This document shows, in pieces, positions 60,374 to 64,000 of a DNA stretch of 64,000 nucleotides. Below the pieces are notes generated by a model. The model was not told where the DNA came from and did not search any database. It saw nothing but the letters and a program-made list of their open reading frames with translations. Numbering within the stretch: position 1 is the stretch's first letter; each line of letters starts with the position of its first letter. The stretch is from positions 85,321 through 149,320 of the forward strand of contig CAXKVR010000312.1 of the NCBI GenBank assembly GCA_964058845.1. The letters run 5' to 3'. Source of the DNA: Carex sylvatica. Lineage: Eukaryota > Streptophyta > Magnoliopsida > Poales > Cyperaceae. The position numbers and the translations under genes were made by a program.

Positions 60374-63300
60374 TCATAGCAAGCACGACTTGAATCCCTT
60401 CTCTAGCTCTTGAGCATCAAGCTTCTTCCCTATGAAAACAATCTTGTTGATTCTCGGTTCATCGGGACCCCACAGTCTCTCAGGAGACCCTTGGAATATA
60501 TCATGCACTCCCTGTCTCCCGCAAAAATACAAGATATGAAAGAGTTACTAACTTTTCTTATTCACGATAAGGAACAAACTTTTCTTCTTCTTCTTCAAAG
60601 CCTTTATTCCCAAACAAGTTGGAGTAGGCTAGAAATGAAACCCAACTGGAATCAGCAACACAGGGACTTCCCAGGAGATCACCCATCCTGCCCAATTCGT
60701 GAGGGTTTCATTTCCACAAAGAGGCTATTTTTTTACCGATGGCTCGCCAAGCCTATCACGAACCCTCCTCCTTTTTCCTGACTTGGGACAAGCTGTGTAG
60801 AAACTACACGATAAGGGACAAACTTTTAAGACACGTAAAAGAGAGCACCAAAAGAAACCTGAAAAACAAATCGCTCTGGCATGCTGTCAACAGAGAGAAT
60901 CCCTTTCATTCTGTATATGTCCTCGCTCCGTTCCAATAACAAATTCCCAAGCCACATATCAATCTGCACAAACAATATCCAGGCCTTAGTGTATGTCATT
61001 ACAATTATTGCACCAAAGTTATAAAAAGTAATTTGATGCCACCGGTGATGACTCAACATCTACTGAGACAGCAATACAAGAGAAATAGAAGGGGTTAAAA
61101 CAACTGGGCTGAAGGCTACAACTATAGAAAAGCGGTTTAGTTAGATTTTTAAGCAAAATGTCAAATTAAATATATTGTACTCTTGTTTTGTCTCTTTGAT
61201 GGTTTTAAGTGACATGTATCGGTGTCATGATTTGGCACTGATGAATTGTATGGTAGATAGTATAGGGACAGATCCTAATTAAACTCTTGTAATTAGTTTC
61301 TATGTTAGATTGGCGGCCTTGTCATTCTTTTTCTCCAAAAAAAAAAAATATCATAAATACTTTTTTTTTTTTCTATTATCAACGTTTAAGGTTGCCCCTC
61401 TAAAACCTAAAATGTAGTAGTACAGGTACAGGTACATGCATATTATAGACCAGACTGATTCAGAGAAAGCACTGATACGTGTCATAGATCAAATTTTCAC
61501 AATTGAAAACATATTCTCTAGATATCCTACATTAACCAATATGCAGCTATAAAAGTCTGCCAATCAATATGGAGAGAAAAAGGAGAAATGAAACATCAAG
61601 AGGGTGGCAACCTGAAAGGGTCTAACTATTAATTAGAACAATAATCAGATATTAATGAACATATTAACCTTCTGAAGATCCAAATTCCCTTCACAAACAA
61701 TGCTTACGGAAGAGACCCCAGGATCATGCGTATGATCATGCCCATGATGATCTGCACCACATGCAACAAAACATTTTTAAAATAAACTAATGAACTGCTA
61801 CATGTCTAAAGATCAACACAACAGTTATTGAGTAATGTGATATAAACCATGTCCGTGGTTGTGATCATGGTGGTGATGCTCGTGATGATGATCATGTTCA
61901 TGTTTATGGTCTTCATGTGAGGCCTCTGCATTAACAGCACTCTCAATCCTGAAAGTAACAACAACAAAGGATGAACCCATCCAAGCAGAGTGCAATAAGG
62001 TCCAATTTGATAATTTAGTTCAATTAATCCGAAAAGACAGAGTAATGGTACCATATGTTAGTGCCAAAGAAAGAAAACAAAAGAGAAAGAAAGGGAAACT
62101 ACCTTTCCAGATCAAATCCTCCAATACCAAGAACATAATCAAGGTCGACTTGACCATACTCAGCTCTCTTCAGATGAGCCATTCCGTTTATACTCTGCAT
62201 TTATCATAGATAATGTACAATACTGAGATAACTAGGTATAGGAGATACTTAAGCTAAATATTCCTTTAAAACAAACAAAAAAACCCAGACAAGCTCCTAA
62301 TTAATAAGATTTAATATAAATAAGACATAAAAACAACCCATTAAATCCATTTTGTAGGAGCACTCAGCCCATCACAAATAAAGATATGTAAAATTTGTGC
62401 TAGAACTTACCTTGATACGCTGTATCAATGAAGAAATTTGTGTCTCCCCAACAAGGTCAGTCTGGATTGAAACAAAATATAACCAATAAGATAACACTGA
62501 TATTATACCAAGGAACTTCATAACGTAATTCTCACAAAAAGTTTTATTTTCTGAACTGAACATGAGAAAATCGAAGACACAAAACCACTTGCAGTATAGA
62601 TTTAGAGATGCATGTACCAATATCTTTTTGTCAGGCTTTACTTATTTGCACTATGGTCAAATAAGAGACGTATGTTGAGTTAATATAACAAAAAGTACCT
62701 TATTGACAATAATTCTATCAGCATATGCTATCTGCTCGACAGCTTCATTCACCACACCTTTGGGTTTCACCTCATCCAAATGGAAATTGGCATGCTTTGC
62801 ATCAACCAGAGTAACAACACCATCTAACTGAACGTTATCGAAAATATTTTCTTCAGCATAAAATGTCTGGATAATAGGTGCCGGATTAGCTAGACCTGTG
62901 ATCAATTTAAATGACAGTAAACTATGAGCAAGTATCTGAATACTTTAAAAGAACAGAAGCAAGCACAGAATTAGGTGTTCTAAGCAACTACTGTTTACTT
63001 AGAAACATAGATGCTTGATCATCAAACCTAGTCCAAACAAAACTGAAAATTCAGTTTTACATCTGACTCTATCCTTCTTGATATGGCCCTCAGATACTTA
63101 AAGATATGTATTAATCACAAAAGAGGAATAAAATCCTTAATTTCATTACCTGTAGTTTCTATTACAATGTGATCAAACTTCCCCCTCTTCTTAGCAACTA
63201 ATTCATCAATCATTCTAACAAGATCACCCCTTACAGTACAGCACAAACAACCATTGTTTAACATTACTATATCTTCAGCTCCAGTGGTTTTAGCTGCAAC

Positions 63301-64000
63301 TAATGAACCGTCGATGTCTATCTCTCCATACTACACAATGAGAGAGGAAAATAAATGAAGTGAGAGCAATTAAATAACAAAAGAAAATGATGGAAAAGGA
63401 AAACTAAAGCTATATAAACTTAAAAATCCAGCTTCTCTGTTTGCCTCTTTTTGAACCCAAGTGAAAAAAAAAAAAAAAATAGAATTACAAAGTATAGAAG
63501 AAGTAAAAGATACCTCATTTTCAATAACAGCTATCTTCTTCCCATGGTTGGCAGTCAAGATGTGATTCAACAAAGTAGTCTGTCAACAAAATAAATAAAT
63601 AAATAAATAAAAATAGCAAAGCACAATTTTTGAAACTGCTACGCAACATAAATAGCAATGCTTGGTGATACATATAGCTTGTGTTTTAGAAGTATAAGCT
63701 AATTTTAATAAAAATGACTGAAATGTTTGATTTTGTCAAACAAACACGACGAAAAATTGTTACCATAATTATGGATAAAGAATACAACTAGAAGTCTAGA
63801 ACCACTAATTTTTCCTGACTAATACTTGATTATGGGCTCAATTTGATCCTTAATTATTGAAGTATCAATAAATACAATAAAGAAAAATAAATTATGGGCT
63901 GAATTAGTTTTCCCTTGTACCTTTCCGGAACCAAGAAATCCAGTGATAATAGTAGCAGGGATGCGATTGTCAGGTGGCATCATTTCCTTCACACCGGAGC
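60374..64000 (-). CDS. COBW domain GTPase, ZNG-type metal chaperone (5' end outside the window)
   Basis: A G3E-family GTPase of the CobW/ZNG group, thought to deliver zinc to client metalloproteins using GTP. Visible exons from the right: 63921-64000 (partial), 63514-63579, 63150-63330, 62699-62895, 62411-62461, 62103-62194, 61848-61948, 61669-61751, 60859-60963, 60374-60511, giving 363 visible residues to a TGA stop. Seen are the Walker A GFLGSGKTTLLN (split by an intron after GK), the metal-binding CxCC motif in NNGCLCCTVRGDL, a Walker B-like HIVIETTGLANPAP and the guanine-specificity NKTDL. These are followed by a His/Asp-rich loop (EDHKHEHDHHHEHHHH and on) and the C-terminal CobW domain (RSEDIYRMKGILSV, FQGVHDIFQGSPERLWG). 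The residues before the Walker A are missing, so chloroplast targeting cannot be judged. An intron near the 3' end holds a SINE. Confidence 0.92.
60584..60806 (-). mobile_element. SINE-like retroposon with a 5S-rRNA-like module, in a COBW intron
   Basis: It is flanked by 21-bp direct repeats 'cacgataaggRacaaacttt' plus t (60563-60583 and 60807-60827, one mismatch), as in target-primed retroposition. Read on the minus strand it ends 'gcctactccaacttgtttgg' followed by 'gaataaaggctttgaagaagaag', the common plant SINE 3' end with a short repeat tail. The middle (about 60690 down to 60652) reads GGATGGGTGATCTCCTGGGA then AGTCCctGTGTTGC, matching the 3' end of plant 5S rRNA as I recall it. The 5' part has 'gggttcgtgat', reminiscent of a B box. 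The insert is 223 bp and ends 52 bases from the nearest splice site. Confidence 0.78.

Noticed and set aside
60652..60690. A 5S rRNA gene
   Set aside because: Only about a third of 5S rRNA (the 3' end) is present, with no internal A or C box region, and it sits inside a SINE-like insert, so it is a derived module and not a gene.
60410..60939. Plus-strand frames over the last COBW exons
   Set aside because: Antisense shadows of well-matched COBW exons and of the SINE.

Overview
This window is nuclear DNA from a flowering plant, almost certainly a eudicot. The evidence is AT-rich intergenic DNA, genes with many short GT-AG introns, plant-type gene families, and many plant-style MITEs, a SINE and a CACTA transposon. 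I cannot name the species. Seven protein genes are supported; six are complete, and the last runs off the right edge. Exon coordinates were worked out by hand from splice signals, reading phase and recalled family similarity. All exon sets sum to whole codons, but no search was run.

Layout. 1-9.4 kb is repeat-dominated. It holds a ~1 kb direct repeat with clusters of a ~21-bp satellite-like unit. Its second copy is split by a 3.6-kb non-autonomous CACTA element that has perfect ends and a 3-bp target duplication, and carries decayed pieces of two host genes: a RALF peptide gene and an HD-ZIP III transcription factor gene. 10.4-18.1 kb (+) is the p115/Uso1-type golgin gene GC6. 18.1-22.6 kb is intergenic with two hAT MITEs. 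23.9-24.8 kb (+) is a small RING-H2 gene and 27.3-30.2 kb (-) a second, unrelated RING-H2 gene. 30.3-34.9 kb is AT-rich spacer. 35.1-41.4 kb (+) is a neurochondrin-family gene with two MITEs in its introns. 43.7-45.1 kb (+) is an intronless F-box/LRR gene. 45.1-49.6 kb is spacer with a second copy of the hAT MITE. 49.6-52.5 kb (+) is a hydroxyproline O-arabinosyltransferase gene. 56.5-57.4 kb (+) is an intronless DUF868 gene. 58.5-58.8 kb is a perfect 152-bp tandem duplication. 60.4-64.0 kb (-) is a COBW/ZNG-type GTPase gene cut by the window edge, with a SINE in one intron.

The genes are not a functional cluster. They are ordinary plant genes for Golgi tethering, ubiquitin ligation, Hyp-arabinosylation and metal-GTPase chaperoning, separated by transposon-rich spacers. 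The most interesting item is the CACTA element with captured RALF and HD-ZIP III sequence. Next are the SINE with a 5S-rRNA-like module, the promoter-like repeat on both sides of GC6, and the neurochondrin first intron, which is in frame and could add a hydrophobic leader if retained.
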